DNA of 64,000 bases, from the NCBI RefSeq assembly GCF_020525925.1, contig NZ_CP084876.1, positions 4,030,001 through 4,094,000 on the forward strand, written 5' to 3'. Each line of letters starts with the position of its first letter. Position 1 is the first letter of the stretch. Position numbers and translations under genes: made by a program. The stretch comes from Klebsiella quasipneumoniae subsp. quasipneumoniae (GTDB taxonomy: Bacteria > Pseudomonadota > Gammaproteobacteria > Enterobacterales > Enterobacteriaceae). The notes under the pieces are model-generated. The model did not search any database. It had not been told where the DNA came from and worked only from the letters and a program-made list of their open reading frames with translations. Positions 21,906 through 34,768 of the stretch are shown here, piece after piece.

Positions 21906-21997
21906 GGGCTGGCTCTGAAACGCTGGAAGGTGAAATCACGAAGGGGTCATGCTATCACAGCCCCGCCCGATCGGCGAGGCTATGTGGAGGGATTTGC

Positions 21998-22549
21998 TTA
22001 GTGGCCCGGGAACGGCACCAGACTGTAGCAGTGGACCCCCAGCTTCTCCAGGCGCTGTTCGCCGCCCAGATCGAAGAGATTGATAATGAAAGCGGCATCC
22101 TGTACTTCGCCGCCGAGACGGCGGATCAGTTTGACCGTCGCGTCGATGGTTCCGCCGGTCGCCAGCAGATCGTCCACCACCAGCACTTTGTCGCCCGGTT
22201 TGATGGCGTCAACGTGGATCTCCAGCTGATCGGTGCCGTACTCCAGCTCATAGCTCTCAGCGATGGTTTCACGCGGCAACTTACGCGGCTTGCGTACCGG
22301 AACAAAGCCCACGCCCAGCGCCAGCGCAACCGGTGCGCCGAAAAGGAAGCCACGCGCCTCAGTCCCTACCACTTTGGTAATTCCCGCGTCTTTGTAGCGC
22401 TCGGTCAGCAATTCAATGCTGAGCGCGTAAGCTTTCGGGTCTTCCAGTAAACTGGTGACATCGCGGAAAAGAATGCCAGGTTTTGGATAATCCTCGATAC
22501 TCTGGATGCTGTTCTTCAGATATTCAAGCTGCTGTGCAGTTGCGGTCAT
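21998..22549 (-). CDS. apt: Adenine phosphoribosyltransferase Apt
   Basis: Purine salvage enzyme that makes AMP from adenine and PRPP in the cytoplasm. ATG at 22549 ([14 protein letters not shown]) gives 183 residues, the E. coli length; an 11-codon upstream extension is less likely. The PRPP-binding motif [13 protein letters not shown] is near residue 120-132 and [11 protein letters not shown] lies near the N-terminus. It is followed by dnaX on the same strand after 92 nt. Confidence 0.97.
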   Translation of the reverse strand: MTATAQQLEYLKNSIQSIEDYPKPGILFRDVTSLLEDPKAYALSIELLTERYKDAGITKVVGTEARGFLFGAPVALALGVGFVPVRKPRKLPRETIAESYELEYGTDQLEIHVDAIKPGDKVLVVDDLLATGGTIDATVKLIRRLGGEVQDAAFIINLFDLGGEQRLEKLGVHCYSLVPFPGH

Positions 22550-22699
22550 AAGTGTATGCCTGATTGAAACGGTGTTACCCACGGGCGTGCAAAAGGGGCC
22601 AAAGAAACATTTGTTTAACCTTTGACCAGGCTTACCCGCGCTCGAAAACGCCAGAATTTACTGGCTGTCAGCAACAATTGCAACAGGCATTATTGCGCA

Positions 22700-23077
22700 T
22701 CAGTGCTTTTGTTGCTTTGCGTCAACCACCGGAATGCGCCACATAAAGATCAGCAGACAGGCCAGAATGACCAACAGCATGATGCGCACCCACGTAAGCT
22801 TAACCAGCCACAGTGAAATAGCAAAAGTCGCCACGATCATGGCAATGGCGCGCGGTTTGGCGCCGCGGGGCATGGCGCGGTACTGCTGCCAGTGGCGAAG
22901 ATAGCCGCCGAACCATGAGCGATACAGCAGCCACTGGTGAAAGCGCGGCGATGAGCGGGCAAAGCACCAAGCGGCGAGCAGAATAAACGGCGTCGTCGGC
23001 AGCAACGGTAAGAAAACGCCCAGCGTACCCAGCGCTACCGCCAGCCAGCCGATAATGGTTAAAATAACAGGTGGCAT
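22700..23077 (-). CDS. ybaN: DUF454 inner-membrane protein YbaN
   Basis: Small membrane protein of unknown function. From ATG 23077 (MPPVILTIIGWLAVALG) it has 125 residues like E. coli YbaN. It has two hydrophobic regions (residues 3-40 including GTLGVFLPLLPTTPFILLAAWCFA, and 88-115) joined by a basic loop with SSPRFHQWLLYRSWFGGYLRHW. An alternative upstream start would run into the region shared with priC. It is divergent from priC. Confidence 0.92.
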   Translation of the reverse strand: MPPVILTIIGWLAVALGTLGVFLPLLPTTPFILLAAWCFARSSPRFHQWLLYRSWFGGYLRHWQQYRAMPRGAKPRAIAMIVATFAISLWLVKLTWVRIMLLVILACLLIFMWRIPVVDAKQQKH

Positions 23078-23146
23078 AATGCGAATCGTTATCAAACAGA
23101 TACGGCTACTGTAGCACAGTTGGCTGATGGAAAATGGAGGGGGTGG

Positions 23147-23674
23147 GTGAAAACAGCTCAACTTTTACAAACGCTGGACAATCAGCTCAGCGAGCTGGCC
23201 GCGCTGGTGGCGCCGCTGGCGGAGCACGCGACCCTCAGCCCGCGCTTTGACCGCCAGCTCTTTCACACCCGCAGCACGCTGATGCAGGCCTATCTGGCGG
23301 AAGCCCAACACAACTTCAGCCAGCTCCGCCAGGCCGTCGAGCGCCAGCAGTTGCCGCAGGTAGCCTGGATCGCCGAGCGGCTGGCGGCGCAAATCGCCGC
23401 GCTGCGTCGCGAAACCGCCACCTGGTCGCTGCGCAGTTGGGACCATGCCTCGCCAACGCTGAGCCGCTGGCAGCGCCGTCGCCTGCAGCATCAGGAGTAT
23501 GAGCGCCGCCTGCTGGCGATGCGCGACCAACGCCAGCGCCAGCTGACGCAGGCTACCAGCCTTGACGAGCAGCAGCGGCTGGCCAGCGAAGTCGAGGTCT
23601 ACAGCGGACGGCTGGCGCGCTGTCGACAGGCGCTGGACAAGATTGAAAACGTACTGACGCGGCTGACGCGCTAA
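23147..23674 (+). CDS. priC: Primosomal replication protein N'' (PriC)
   Basis: Helps restart collapsed replication forks by loading DnaB through a PriA-independent route and contacts SSB. The start is GTG at 23147, preceded by GGAGG, giving 175 residues like E. coli. It is mostly helical and rich in Q, R and L, with conserved segments FDRQLFHTRSTLMQAYLAEA, QQLPQVAWIAERLAAQ and the C-terminal ARCRQALDKIENVLTRLTR. The rsmS gene begins 12 nt downstream. Confidence 0.94.
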   Translation: MKTAQLLQTLDNQLSELAALVAPLAEHATLSPRFDRQLFHTRSTLMQAYLAEAQHNFSQLRQAVERQQLPQVAWIAERLAAQIAALRRETATWSLRSWDHASPTLSRWQRRRLQHQEYERRLLAMRDQRQRQLTQATSLDEQQRLASEVEVYSGRLARCRQALDKIENVLTRLTR

Positions 23675-23686
23675 CAGGAGAGTCCG

Positions 23687-23860
23687 ATGTCGCTGGAAAA
23701 AGCCCCCGATGAGGTCAAACTGGCCGTCGATTTAATCATGTTGCTGGAGTCGCATCAGATCCCGGCGCAAACGGTGCTGGACGCGCTGGAAATTGTCAGG
23801 CGGGATTATGCAAACAAGTTAAAAAACGCGGAAAGCGCCTCGCAAACGCCGCAGAAGTAA
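23687..23860 (+). CDS. rsmS: Small regulatory protein RsmS (YbaM)
   Basis: A 57-residue protein ([20 protein letters not shown]...), close to E. coli YbaM (53 residues) and to RsmS, a pleiotropic regulator of secondary metabolism and virulence first described in Pectobacterium/Serratia relatives. It has two predicted helices and an acidic N-terminus. CAGGAGA lies just upstream of ATG 23687, and it follows priC by 12 nt, so it is co-transcribed. Its mechanism is not established. Confidence 0.88.
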   Translation: MSLEKAPDEVKLAVDLIMLLESHQIPAQTVLDALEIVRRDYANKLKNAESASQTPQK

Positions 23861-23927
23861 GATGTTGCCCACGACGACGTGCTGGCAGAGTGGTCCTCTG
23901 CGCATGACGCCGATGGAGGCAATATTG

Positions 23928-24839
23928 ATGGAAAAGGTCAGTCAAACCCCGCACGATGCGGTTTTTCGCCAGATGCTGATGCATCAGGCGGTGGCGAAGG
24001 ATTTCCTGCAGCTGTATCTGCCCGCGCCGTTTCTGGCAATTTGCGAGCTGGATTCACTGCAGCTGGTCTCCGGTAGCTTTGTTGAAGAGGACCTGCGCGC
24101 CAGCTATTCCGATATCCTTTACTCACTGCGCACCCGCCACGGACCGGGCTATGTTTACGCGCTGATTGAGCACCAGAGTACCCCGGACAAGCTGATGGCG
24201 TTTCGCCTGCTGCGCTACGCGCTGGCCGCCATGCAGCGTCATCTGGACGCTGGCCACGACACGCTGCCGCTGGTGGTGCCAATTCTGTTTTATCACGGCA
24301 AGGTCAGCCCCTGGCCCTGGCCCCGCAACTGGCAACAGCTATTCGCCGAACCGGCGCTGGCGAAGGCGCTCTATAGCGGTGATTTTCCGCTGGTGGACCT
24401 CACCGTTATGCCAGATAATCAGATCGTCCGTCATCGGCGTATGGCCATGCTGGAGCTGTTGCAAAAGCATATCCGCCATCGCGATCTGGCCGAGCTGCAG
24501 GTGCCGCTGATTGCGCTGATGACGCAAGGCTATCTGACAGAGGCGCAGTTAAATACGCTGCTGCGCTATATGTTGCAGGCGGGTACCACGGAACATCCGG
24601 GGGCGCTGATCCGCGCGCTGGCGGCGCAGTCGCCCAGACATAAGGAGCTGATGATGACCATTGCCGAATGGCTGGAAGAGAAAGGCCGTAAACAGGGGCA
24701 GCAGGAGGGCGAGCAGGAAGGTCGAGAAGCCGCCACTCGCAGCATCGCCGCCAGAATGCTGGCGCGCGGCCTCGAACGTCAAATCGTGCGGGAACTCACC
24801 GGGCTTAGCGACGAAGAGCTCGCCGCGCTGACGCCCTGA
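23928..24839 (+). CDS. Rpn-family recombination-promoting nuclease / putative transposase
   Basis: Member of the Rpn (PF04754, transposase_31) family: PD-(D/E)XK endonucleases that promote RecA-independent recombination in E. coli. ATG at 23928 was chosen because GGAGG lies eight bases upstream; it gives 303 residues, a normal Rpn length. The N-terminal motif TPHDAVFRQMLMHQAVAKDFL and nuclease core DILYSLRT...VYALIEHQSTPDKLMAFRLLRY (about 60-100) are typical. The C-terminus has a charged EEKGRKQGQQEGEQEG linker and a short helical tail. No E. coli gene occupies this spot between ybaM and mscK. Confidence 0.88.
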   Translation: MEKVSQTPHDAVFRQMLMHQAVAKDFLQLYLPAPFLAICELDSLQLVSGSFVEEDLRASYSDILYSLRTRHGPGYVYALIEHQSTPDKLMAFRLLRYALAAMQRHLDAGHDTLPLVVPILFYHGKVSPWPWPRNWQQLFAEPALAKALYSGDFPLVDLTVMPDNQIVRHRRMAMLELLQKHIRHRDLAELQVPLIALMTQGYLTEAQLNTLLRYMLQAGTTEHPGALIRALAAQSPRHKELMMTIAEWLEEKGRKQGQQEGEQEGREAATRSIAARMLARGLERQIVRELTGLSDEELAALTP

Positions 24840-24846
24840 TGCAGCA

Positions 24847-24871
24847 GGGGCGGCTTTGCGCCGCCCCTTTT
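24847..24871 (+). terminator. Terminator after the rpn gene
   Basis: GGGGCGGC pairs with GCCGCCCC around a 5-nt loop and is followed by four T. It lies between the convergent rpn-like gene and mscK. Confidence 0.82.
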
Positions 24872-24874
24872 CAG

Positions 24875-27800
24875 TTAAGACGCGACGGAGGGAGCTAAAT
24901 CGTCACCCTTTCCGTCCCGCTTCACTTCCGTGACCTCGTCGCCCTTTTCATTTCGCAGATGGACTTCCAGCTGGTTAAAGGCAATGTTGATGTCATTCTC
25001 CCGGCACAGACGGTCGATGGCGCGGTTGAGCTCATCCACCGTGTAGCTGCGATCGCGCAGTTCACGGACATACAGACGCAGTTCATGATCCAGGGTACTG
25101 GCCCCGAAGGTGGTGAAGAAGACCGCTGGCGCTGGCTCCTGCATCACTTTCGGATGATCGTGCGCGACCTTCAGGAGCACCTCCTTCACCTTATCCAGAT
25201 CGGAACCGTAGGCGACGCCGAGGCGGATCACCACGCGGGTCACGGTGTCGGAGAGCGACCAGTTGATCAAGCGCTCGGTAACGAACGCCTTGTTCGGGAT
25301 GATCACCTCTTTGCGATCGAAGTCGGTGATGGTGGTGGCGCGAATACGGATTTTGCTTACCGTACCGGAGAAGGTGCCGATAGTCACCGTATCCCCAATG
25401 CGCACCGGACGTTCGAACAGAATAATCAGGCCGGAGACGAAGTTACCGAAGATCTCCTGCAGACCAAAACCTAAACCAACCGACAGCGCGGCCGCCAGCC
25501 ATTGCAGTTTATCCCATGAGACGCCCAGCGACCCGAATACCGTCATCGCCCCGATGGCGATAATCGCATAGTTAAGAATGGTGGTAATGGCGTAGGAAGT
25601 CCCCTGGCGCATGTTGAGCCGCGACAGGACCAGCACCTCCAGCAGCCCCGGCAGGTTGCGGATCAGCGCCCAGGCAACCATCGACGCCACAATGGCAAAC
25701 AGCAGGCTGCCCATCGTGACGCTGCGCACCACGCTGGCCCCTGCCTCGGTGCCGTTGTAATGCCAGAGGGTAATGCTGTCGAGATAGGCGAAAACGGTGA
25801 TCAAATCCGACCAAATCGCCCAGAACATGACCGCGAACAGCGCGATCATCACCAGCATGGTGATGCGTAACGTCTGCTGGTTGACCTGCTCGAGGGCGAT
25901 AGTCGGCTCCTCCTGCGGCTCGGCGCCTTCCGCGCCCTCCTTCACCAGATGCTGACGGCGCGCCAGCGCCCGGCGCCAGGCGATGCGCCGCGCCGCCACG
26001 CTCAGGCCGCGCAGCACAGTCTGGTACAGCAGGTTCCAGATCATGACCAGATAGACGGTCTCGATCCAGCGTCCCGCCAGGCGCAGCGTGGTGTAGAAGT
26101 AGCCGGTCGCCGTTAGCACCATCAGGGCCACCGGAACGATAGACAGCACTGTGATCGTCAGCAGGCGCAGGCTGTGCGACTCTTTATCGCGCCAGCTTTC
26201 CCGGCACATCGGCCAGACCAGCACCGCTATCAGCAGTAAGTTGAAGAAAATCACCAGCTGCCCCAGCACGTCGTCCATCAGGTTCAGCGGCGACAGCTCG
26301 GAAATCACCGACCAGAAATTCAGCGGCAGCAGCGCCAGGCTGACGCGAACAATCTGCCGCCGCCAGTGGCTGGTCAATTGCGCCGGCATATTAAAGTGGC
26401 TGACCGCTACGCCGTTCTTTTCCAGCACTTTCCAGCACAGGCCAAACACCAGCCAGAACATCGCCAGCTTTTTACTGTATGCCCACAGTAGAGCACTGAT
26501 ATTGAGCTGCATGGTGAGTAAGATCAGGCCAATCGCCAGAATCACCAGCACCACTGGTAAGGCGCGGATCAGGTCGATAAGGATCGCCTTCGGCGTATGC
26601 AGTTGGGTATCATTGCGCAGCTGGCCTACCTGGGAAGCAAGCTTTGCCTGATAATCCTTGAGCCACTGCAAACGCCAGCGGATCAGGCCGGCAATCAGCA
26701 GCAGCGGCAATCCGGCAAGAAAAGCGACAAACACCGCCGGCCACGCTTTTTCCCAGTTCACGGTGATTTTCATCGCCTTAAACTGACCTTTCAGCGCTTC
26801 CGGGAAGGCCTTAATCCACTCCCAGTCCATCGGTTTATTGCTGTTCACCCAGAAAATTTGCTGGGTCAGAATTTCTTTCAGGCTGCTCGAGACGCTCATC
26901 AGCTGCTGCTGGTTGATCTGCAGGTTGATGGCCATCATCAGCTGATTCCCCAGCTGTTTATTGAACTGGTCGAGCAGCTCCCGGCGCATGTCGATCACTT
27001 CCAGCAGCGCGGCGTGCACTTCATCGTTTACTTCAGCGCTGTGCCCCTCTTCCAGCTTAGCGACATAGGCATCGCTCTGGAACAGCGCGTCGCGTTTCTG
27101 ATTCACCTCGAACTGTTCGAGCCGCAGATCGGCAATGCGATTGGTCATATCCTGCAGCTCATCCGCCGACGGCAGAGTCTGCTGCTGCTGGTAGAGAATG
27201 CGCGACAGCAGCAGGCTGCCCTTGAGCACAGAAATTTGCTCTTTAATATCCCGTTCAGACTGCAGGGCGCGGTCGAGCCAGTTCTTCACCTGAATATTGC
27301 GCTGCACCAGCTGGTTGCCGTTCTCCGTCGCCTGAATCAGCTTCTCGCTCAGCTGGTGGTTGATATCCAGCTCCTGCTTGACCAGCGGGTTGGCCTGAAT
27401 ACGCGCCGTTTCGTCGGGCGTGACCGCCTCCTGGGCGGTTTTCTCAGTCAGGGTCAGCCGCTTGCTGTTCACCGCCTCCTGCAGCAGCTGCAGCTGATGC
27501 TCCAGCCGGTTGCTCCAGGCGGTGACGTAGTCACGCTGCTTCTGCAGGGTATCCTGCAGCACCGTATTGCCTTCGAGGCTCTTGCGCTGCTGCTCGATCT
27601 GCGCGTTAAGCAACGCCTGCTGGGCCTGCAGCAGCACCTGCTGGGTCGGACGCAGAGTCTCATCCCCCACCGAGGTGCCATTCAGACGATTGCGGATCTG
27701 CTGCAGCTGCTGGGAGGCTTTGTACATCGCATTTTGCACGCGTTCCGGCTGCGTTTGCAGGGAAACCAACTGGCTGTTGTAGGTCGCCAGATCGTTTTGC

Positions 27801-28222
27801 GCATTCTGCAGATCGTCCAGCGTTTGGGTGACGCGTGATTCCAGCTGACGCAGGGAGAGCGTGCTCAGCGTTTTGCGCGTCGCATCGTCGTTCGGGACAT
27901 CGCTCAGATTGTTAAGGCTGTCCACCGCCTGGCGCAGCTTCGCCGGGGCTTGCTCGACCTGCTGGCGGAGCTGCGTCGTCTCGCTCTTGATGCGATCGAT
28001 TTTATCCAGCGTTTCCAGGGTCTGGGTCAAATCCTGCTGGACCAGTTTATCCTGCGGAGTCAGTTCTTTTTGCTTGTTTAATGTATTGAGCTGACTCTGC
28101 ACCTCCGCCCGGTCAGGGAGGTCCGCGGCGCGGCCCTGAACTGGACTGAAAAGGCCAATAAAACAGAGCAGTATAATGATAAAGATGAACGTGGCGCGTT
28201 GCCTGGAGATCGTGTGCAGCAT
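24875..28222 (-). CDS. mscK: Potassium-sensitive mechanosensitive channel MscK (KefA)
   Basis: Large inner-membrane channel that opens under hypo-osmotic shock when external K+ is high. ATG at 28222 (MLHTISRQRATFIF) gives 1115 residues (E. coli 1120). A signal-like N-terminus is followed by a long periplasmic coiled-coil region (about 40-480), about 11 membrane segments, and the MscS-like pore domain (LSVGLGFGLQEIFGNFVSGLIILFERP is the pore helix and start of the beta domain). The C-terminal EVTEVKRDGKGDDLAPSVAS resembles E. coli. Confidence 0.95.
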   Translation of the reverse strand: MLHTISRQRATFIFIIILLCFIGLFSPVQGRAADLPDRAEVQSQLNTLNKQKELTPQDKLVQQDLTQTLETLDKIDRIKSETTQLRQQVEQAPAKLRQAVDSLNNLSDVPNDDATRKTLSTLSLRQLESRVTQTLDDLQNAQNDLATYNSQLVSLQTQPERVQNAMYKASQQLQQIRNRLNGTSVGDETLRPTQQVLLQAQQALLNAQIEQQRKSLEGNTVLQDTLQKQRDYVTAWSNRLEHQLQLLQEAVNSKRLTLTEKTAQEAVTPDETARIQANPLVKQELDINHQLSEKLIQATENGNQLVQRNIQVKNWLDRALQSERDIKEQISVLKGSLLLSRILYQQQQTLPSADELQDMTNRIADLRLEQFEVNQKRDALFQSDAYVAKLEEGHSAEVNDEVHAALLEVIDMRRELLDQFNKQLGNQLMMAINLQINQQQLMSVSSSLKEILTQQIFWVNSNKPMDWEWIKAFPEALKGQFKAMKITVNWEKAWPAVFVAFLAGLPLLLIAGLIRWRLQWLKDYQAKLASQVGQLRNDTQLHTPKAILIDLIRALPVVLVILAIGLILLTMQLNISALLWAYSKKLAMFWLVFGLCWKVLEKNGVAVSHFNMPAQLTSHWRRQIVRVSLALLPLNFWSVISELSPLNLMDDVLGQLVIFFNLLLIAVLVWPMCRESWRDKESHSLRLLTITVLSIVPVALMVLTATGYFYTTLRLAGRWIETVYLVMIWNLLYQTVLRGLSVAARRIAWRRALARRQHLVKEGAEGAEPQEEPTIALEQVNQQTLRITMLVMIALFAVMFWAIWSDLITVFAYLDSITLWHYNGTEAGASVVRSVTMGSLLFAIVASMVAWALIRNLPGLLEVLVLSRLNMRQGTSYAITTILNYAIIAIGAMTVFGSLGVSWDKLQWLAAALSVGLGFGLQEIFGNFVSGLIILFERPVRIGDTVTIGTFSGTVSKIRIRATTITDFDRKEVIIPNKAFVTERLINWSLSDTVTRVVIRLGVAYGSDLDKVKEVLLKVAHDHPKVMQEPAPAVFFTTFGASTLDHELRLYVRELRDRSYTVDELNRAIDRLCRENDINIAFNQLEVHLRNEKGDEVTEVKRDGKGDDLAPSVAS

Positions 28223-28351
28223 AGTTAATATGAATGAATGCAAATGCCGGAGAATACCGGGGGTCGTCGCAAGCGCGAAGAATAGCACTTCTCATCGCTG
28301 GCGAATAGCGGCGGACGGCGCTATAAATTCACGTCCCCCCGCGCGCGACGT

Positions 28352-29002
28352 TTACGCTGACAGGTTCTCCGGGCCGCGCAGCGTGGGGCAGAACTGATAC
28401 ATCTCCAGCAGGATGGCAACATAGTCGCGCGCTTCCGCATGCAGGTCGAACGAGTCGGGGGCAAACAGCCAGTTCTCCATCAGGCCGGAAAGATAGCTGC
28501 GCATTAAAATCGCCGCTCGCCGGGTGAGTAAATTGGCGGGCAACAGCTTCGCGGCGATGCACTCTTTCAAGGTCTGCTCGATGCGCTCGTAGCTCGCCAG
28601 GGATAACTGCCGCTGGGCCTGCTGCACCACGGTCATTTCACCGACGAATTCGCACTTATGGAAGATAATCTCCATCATCAACCGACGGCGCTCCTCTGTC
28701 ACCGTCGCTTCAAGAACATAGACTAATATCTCCCTGATAACTGAGAGTGGATCGTTAGGGAATTTTGCCCGATACTCAATTTCGAGATCGCTAATACTGG
28801 CGTCTGACAGCTCCCAAATTTCGTTGAATAAATCTGATTTATTCTTGAAATGCCAGTAGATAGCCCCCCTCGTTACACCCGCAGCTTTTGCAATTGTTGC
28901 CAACGAGGTAGATGATACGCCTTGCTGCGAAAACAGACGCAGAGCAACATCCAGAATCAGTTGCCGGGTTTCACGTGCCTGTTGTTTGGTTTTTCGTGCC
29001 AT
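28352..29002 (-). CDS. acrR: Efflux repressor AcrR (TetR family)
   Basis: Represses acrAB and itself; many ligands release it from DNA. It has 216 residues (E. coli 215), intact. The helix-turn-helix [31 protein letters not shown] is at about 28-58, followed by the helical ligand domain. Frameshifts or substitutions here often raise efflux in Klebsiella clinical isolates; none that truncates the protein is seen. It is divergent from acrA with the AcrR operator in between. Confidence 0.97.
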   Translation of the reverse strand: MARKTKQQARETRQLILDVALRLFSQQGVSSTSLATIAKAAGVTRGAIYWHFKNKSDLFNEIWELSDASISDLEIEYRAKFPNDPLSVIREILVYVLEATVTEERRRLMMEIIFHKCEFVGEMTVVQQAQRQLSLASYERIEQTLKECIAAKLLPANLLTRRAAILMRSYLSGLMENWLFAPDSFDLHAEARDYVAILLEMYQFCPTLRGPENLSA

Positions 29003-29030
29003 AGGTTAATGACTTTACAGAGGTTACGTT

Positions 29031-29054
29031 TACATACATTTGTGAATGTATGTA
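29031..29054. promoter_or_regulatory. AcrR operator
   Basis: A 24-bp near-perfect dyad TACATACATT-N4-AATGTATGTA between the divergent acrR and acrA start codons. It equals the known E. coli AcrR binding site. Confidence 0.93.
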
Positions 29055-29144
29055 CCATAGCACGACCATAATAGAAAGACTGTAGTGGGTTTGTGGTTGT
29101 TTGAGCCACTGAACATTTTGAAATTGGACACTCGAGGTTTACAT

Positions 29145-30338
29145 ATGAACAAAAACAGAGGGTTAACGCCTCTGGCGGTCGTTCTGATGCTCTCAGGCAG
29201 CTTAGCGCTAACAGGATGTGACGATAAACCGGCTCAACAGGGAGCCCAGCACATGCCGGAAGTCGGTATTGTGACGCTCAAATCCGCACCTCTACAAATG
29301 ACCACCGAACTGCCAGGCCGCACCAGCGCCTATCGCATTGCGGAAGTCCGCCCTCAGGTCAGTGGCATTATTTTGAAACGTAACTTCGTCGAAGGTAGCG
29401 ATATCCAGGCCGGCGTCTCCCTGTATCAGATCGATCCAGCCACCTATCAGGCCAGCTATGACAGCGCCAAAGGCGACCTGGCAAAAGCCCAGGCGGCGGC
29501 AAACATGGATCAACTGACGGTCAAGCGTTATCAGAAACTGTTAGGCACTAAGTATATCAGTCAACAAGACTACGATACCGCCGTCGCAACGGCGCAGCAG
29601 AGCAATGCGGCCGTGGTCGCGGCGAAAGCGGCCGTGGAAACCGCGCGCATCAATCTGGCCTACACCAAAGTCACCTCGCCGATCAGCGGCCGCATTGGTA
29701 AATCCGCGGTGACCGAAGGGGCGCTGGTGCAGAATGGTCAGTCAACCGCTCTGGCAACCGTTCAGCAGCTGGATCCGATCTATGTTGACGTCACCCAGTC
29801 GAGCAATGATTTCCTGCGCCTGAAACAGGAGCTGGCCGATGGCCGTCTGAAACAGGAAAACGGTAAAGCGAAAGTGGAGCTGGTGACTAACGACGGTCTT
29901 AAGTATCCGCAGTCCGGCACCCTGGAGTTCTCGGATGTGACTGTCGACCAGACCACCGGCTCTATCACGCTGCGCGCCATTTTCCCCAACCCGGATCACA
30001 CCCTGTTACCGGGGATGTTTGTCCGCGCGCGTCTGGAAGAAGGGGTTAACCCTGACGCCCTGCTGGTGCCGCAACAGGGCGTGACCCGTACGCCGCGCGG
30101 TGACGCCAGCGTCATGGTAGTGGGTGAAGGCGATAAGGTCGAAGTCCGCCAGGTCACTGCTTCTCAAGCGATTGGCGATAAATGGCTGGTCACTGACGGT
30201 CTGAAATCCGGCGATCGCGTTATCGTCACCGGCCTGCAAAAAATCAAACCAGGCGTGCAGGTAAAAGCGCAGGAAGTAGCTTCTGATGATAAACAGCAAG
30301 CCGCAGGCAACGCGCCATCAGAACAAACCAAGTCTTAA
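29145..30338 (+). CDS. acrA: Multidrug efflux periplasmic adaptor AcrA
   Basis: Lipoprotein of the membrane fusion family linking AcrB to TolC. ATG at 29145 (MNKNRGLTPLAVVLM) gives 397 residues, the E. coli length. The signal peptide ends in lipobox LTGC with acylated Cys25. Lipoyl, alpha-hairpin (about 95-175, with NMDQLTVKRYQKLLGTKYISQQDYD) and beta-barrel domains follow in order. The acrB start codon is 22 nt downstream. Confidence 0.97.
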   Translation: MNKNRGLTPLAVVLMLSGSLALTGCDDKPAQQGAQHMPEVGIVTLKSAPLQMTTELPGRTSAYRIAEVRPQVSGIILKRNFVEGSDIQAGVSLYQIDPATYQASYDSAKGDLAKAQAAANMDQLTVKRYQKLLGTKYISQQDYDTAVATAQQSNAAVVAAKAAVETARINLAYTKVTSPISGRIGKSAVTEGALVQNGQSTALATVQQLDPIYVDVTQSSNDFLRLKQELADGRLKQENGKAKVELVTNDGLKYPQSGTLEFSDVTVDQTTGSITLRAIFPNPDHTLLPGMFVRARLEEGVNPDALLVPQQGVTRTPRGDASVMVVGEGDKVEVRQVTASQAIGDKWLVTDGLKSGDRVIVTGLQKIKPGVQVKAQEVASDDKQQAAGNAPSEQTKS

Positions 30339-30357
30339 CTTAAACAGGAGCCGTTAA

Positions 30358-33507
<3,150 letters not shown>

Positions 33508-33522
33508 TCTGCACTGATGAAC

Positions 33523-33550
33523 AAAGGGCCGCTACTGCGGCCCTTTTTTT
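33523..33550 (+). terminator. Terminator of acrAB
   Basis: AAAGGGCCGC pairs with GCGGCCCTTT around a 4-nt loop and runs into a T7 tract, 16 nt after acrB. Confidence 0.93.
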
Positions 33551-33990
33551 GATCATTACCCACAGGGCACATATTGCCATTGTTTATTTTTCGCGCTGCA
33601 TTTAATATATATTGATGTGTTCCCGGCTATATCTATCACGCTGTTTAGCCCTTAGGATCTTCTTACGCTCATTTACCAGGAATAATCCTAATATCATCAT
33701 CACGGCCGGCGGTTTCTGAACGCGACGACTGCCTGCCTTAAGCCAATGATTGATAAGACATCTCTATTTTTCAGGCTGCGCGCCCGGGTCGGAGAATTTA
33801 ATTCGTCTATTTTTAAGATAATTTCTCTCTGATAATTGTAATTTTTCGTAATAGCACGATGAAATCTGTTGGAGAGTGGATTATAGTTAAATCAGCAGGA
33901 TTACTCAGTTAGTGTCAGGTCAGTTAGTCGTGTTCATCCCACAACGGTGTTTGTTAGTCGTCGTTTAAACCACTCAAAAGGGGATGCGTT
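33551..33990. other. Long AT-rich leader region upstream of tomB
   Basis: About 440 bp without a convincing gene. It is clearly more AT-rich than its surroundings (stretches such as TTTAATATATATTGATGTG and TAAGATAATTTCTCTCTGATAATTG), which fits an H-NS/Hha-bound promoter region for tomB-hha. No repeat or RNA gene was recognised. Confidence 0.5.
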
Positions 33991-34365
33991 ATGGACGAAT
34001 ACTCGCCAAAAAGACATGATATCGCACAACTACGCTTTCTCTGCGAAACGCTGTATCATGACTGCCTTGCAAACCTGGAAGAGAGCAACCATGGCTGGGT
34101 CAACGACCCGACATCGGCTGTCAATCTCCAGTTAAATGAACTGATCGAGCACATTGCCACATTCGCCCTTAATTATAAAATTAAGTACGCTGAGGATAAT
34201 AAGCTGATCGCTCAGGTTGACGAATATCTGGACGATACATTTACGTTGTTCAGTAACTACGGCATTAACTCTACGGATTTGCAAAAGTGGAAAAAATCCG
34301 GTAATCGGTTATTTCGTTGTTTTGTCAACGCCAGCCGGGAAAATCCGGCCAGTCTTTCGTGTTAG
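33991..34365 (+). CDS. tomB: Hha toxicity modulator TomB (YbaJ)
   Basis: Partner of Hha: reduces Hha toxicity and affects biofilm formation and conjugation. It has 124 residues ([25 protein letters not shown]...; E. coli 124), is acidic and mostly helical. A conserved cysteine near the C-terminus ([13 protein letters not shown]) corresponds to the redox-sensitive cysteine proposed to drive Hha oxidation. The hha start lies 26 nt downstream in the same operon. Confidence 0.95.
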   Translation: MDEYSPKRHDIAQLRFLCETLYHDCLANLEESNHGWVNDPTSAVNLQLNELIEHIATFALNYKIKYAEDNKLIAQVDEYLDDTFTLFSNYGINSTDLQKWKKSGNRLFRCFVNASRENPASLSC

Positions 34366-34391
34366 GATTATTACAATCAAAAGGTGGAATT

Positions 34392-34610
34392 ATGTCTGAT
34401 AAGCCATTAACTAAAACAGACTATTTGATGCGCTTACGCCGTTGCCAGACAATTGACACGCTGGAGCGCGTCATTGAAAAAAACAAATATGAACTTTCTG
34501 ATAATGAGCTGGCGGTATTTTACTCAGCCGCCGATCATCGTCTGGCTGAACTGACCATGAATAAGCTGTACGATAAGATCCCGACGTCCGTCTGGAAATT
34601 TATCCGCTAA
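34392..34610 (+). CDS. hha: Haemolysin expression modulator Hha
   Basis: Small H-NS-binding protein that strengthens silencing of AT-rich, often acquired genes. It has 72 residues from ATG 34392, which follows AAGGTGG; the E. coli protein has the same length and near-identical sequence ([21 protein letters not shown]). It is a four-helix protein without its own DNA-binding motif. It is the second gene of tomB-hha. Confidence 0.97.
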   Translation: MSDKPLTKTDYLMRLRRCQTIDTLERVIEKNKYELSDNELAVFYSAADHRLAELTMNKLYDKIPTSVWKFIR

Positions 34611-34768
34611 TTACCGCGCCCGACGCGATCTGCTGACCGGGCGGTAATCGCCAGCCTCAGCAGGGTATCTTTGTGATAGTCATCACATCATTTAGCCAAC
34701 AGCAAACCTGTAATCGGTTTCTTTTTTATACTGCTGCGGCCATCTAACGTCAGGTATAAGGAAGACCA

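Noticed and set aside
23862..23927. Longer start for the Rpn-like protein
   Set aside because: The extension lacks a ribosome site and family similarity, whereas ATG 23928 has GGAGG.
34610..34648. Hairpin after hha as a terminator
   Set aside because: Pairing of TTACCGC with GCGGTAA is bulged, the loop is long and there is no U-run; too weak to call.
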